Shown in pieces: positions 14,102 to 14,327 of a DNA stretch of 14,327 nt. The stretch lies in contig JBBRLB010000143.1 in NCBI GenBank assembly GCA_038231575.1, positions 1 through 14,327 of the forward strand. Reading direction: 5' to 3'. The notes under the pieces were generated by a model that ran no database searches, had not been told where the DNA came from, and worked only from the letters and a program-made list of their open reading frames with translations. The translations under genes and the position numbers were made by a program. The stretch is from CAITWF01 sp038231575 (GTDB lineage Bacteria > Verrucomicrobiota > Verrucomicrobiia > Opitutales > Opitutaceae). Every line of letters begins with the position of its first letter. Positions within the stretch are counted from its first letter, which is position 1.

Positions 14102-14327
14102 AATTTTCCCGCACTCTCCTTTGCCCCGGCCTTTTTCTCGCGCTCGTGACAGGGGCGTTGGCCGCCACGCCCGCCCGCCCAAATCTCGTCGTGTTTCTCA
14201 CCGACGACCACTCGCGCGCCGACTCGTCCGTTTACGGTTCGAAGGACGTGAAGACGCCCAACATGGAACGCGTCGCGCGCGCCGGGCTGACGTTTGATCG
14301 CGCGTTCGTCGTCTCGCCGAGCTGCGC
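14098..14327 (+). CDS. Secreted family-S1 sulfatase, N-terminal part (cut by window end)
   Basis: Only 76 codons and two bases are inside the window. They encode a signal peptide (MKFSRTLLCPGLFLALVTGALA, written MKFSRTLLCP then GLFLALVTGALA; cleavage near residue 22), then PNLVVFLTDDHSRADSSVYG with metal ligands Asp36-Asp37, KTPNMERVARAGLTFDRAF, and FVVSPSC. The window stops at Cys76 plus GC, so residue 77 must be Ala, consistent with a Cys-Ala-Pro-Ser-Arg formylglycine site. The DDHSRADSS and FVVSPSCA wording resembles heparan-N-sulfatase-like (SGSH-like) S1 members from Planctomycetes and Verrucomicrobia more than its two neighbours; this subfamily hint is tentative. It is too short for the track but well supported by the ATGA overlap, signal peptide and motif. 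Confidence 0.85.
   Translation, partial: MKFSRTLLCPGLFLALVTGALAATPARPNLVVFLTDDHSRADSSVYGSKDVKTPNMERVARAGLTFDRAFVVSPSC

Noticed and set aside
14107..14163. Lipobox in the third sulfatase (Cys9) and in the first (Cys9)
   Set aside because: The cysteines lie too early in the signal peptide, before the hydrophobic core, and there are normal signal peptidase I sites further on.

Overview
The window is a GC-rich, single-direction (+ strand) locus that looks chromosomal and most resembles the Verrucomicrobiota, probably Opitutaceae. The evidence is the combination of very large TonB-dependent receptors (TBDRs) carrying an L-S-P-F-V-T segment after the signal peptide, strong C/G-ending codon bias, several secreted family-S1 sulfatases in a row, and no SusD-like lipoprotein beside the receptors. 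The taxonomic placement is inference from gene style; there is no rRNA or marker gene here.

Layout. Bases 1-114 may hold the last 37 codons of an upstream gene. Bases 115-482 are a non-coding leader or control region: an AT-richer patch with direct and inverted copies of TGAGAAC, then two hairpins. Next come three TBDR genes: 483-3629 (N-terminal carboxypeptidase-regulatory-like domain, sugar-type plug), 3670-6696 and 6741-9761 (a tandem pair of close paralogues with a siderophore-receptor-like plug). They are followed by a secreted GH43 glycosidase with a C-terminal beta-sandwich domain (9771-11339) and three secreted sulfatases (11336-12739, 12758-14101, and 14098 to the window end). Gaps are 40, 44, 9, -4, 18 and -4 nt, with no visible terminator, so a single operon of at least seven genes is the simplest reading.

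How the genes may work together (inference). This is a polysaccharide-utilisation locus of the TBDR type without SusD. The sulfatases would strip sulfate esters, the GH43 enzyme would remove arabinose- or xylose-type residues, and the three receptors would pull oligosaccharides through the outer membrane using TonB energy. A sulfated, pentose-bearing algal or plant polysaccharide is the obvious class of substrate, but the sequence does not identify it. The sulfatases keep the Cys-x-x-x-Arg motif needing conversion to formylglycine, so a maturase must be encoded elsewhere.

Nothing seen is a mobile element, CRISPR array, RNA gene or phage feature. The points most worth following are the duplicated siderophore-like receptors embedded in a glycan locus, the TGAGAAC repeats and hairpins in the leader, and the lack of Shine-Dalgarno sequences before all seven genes.
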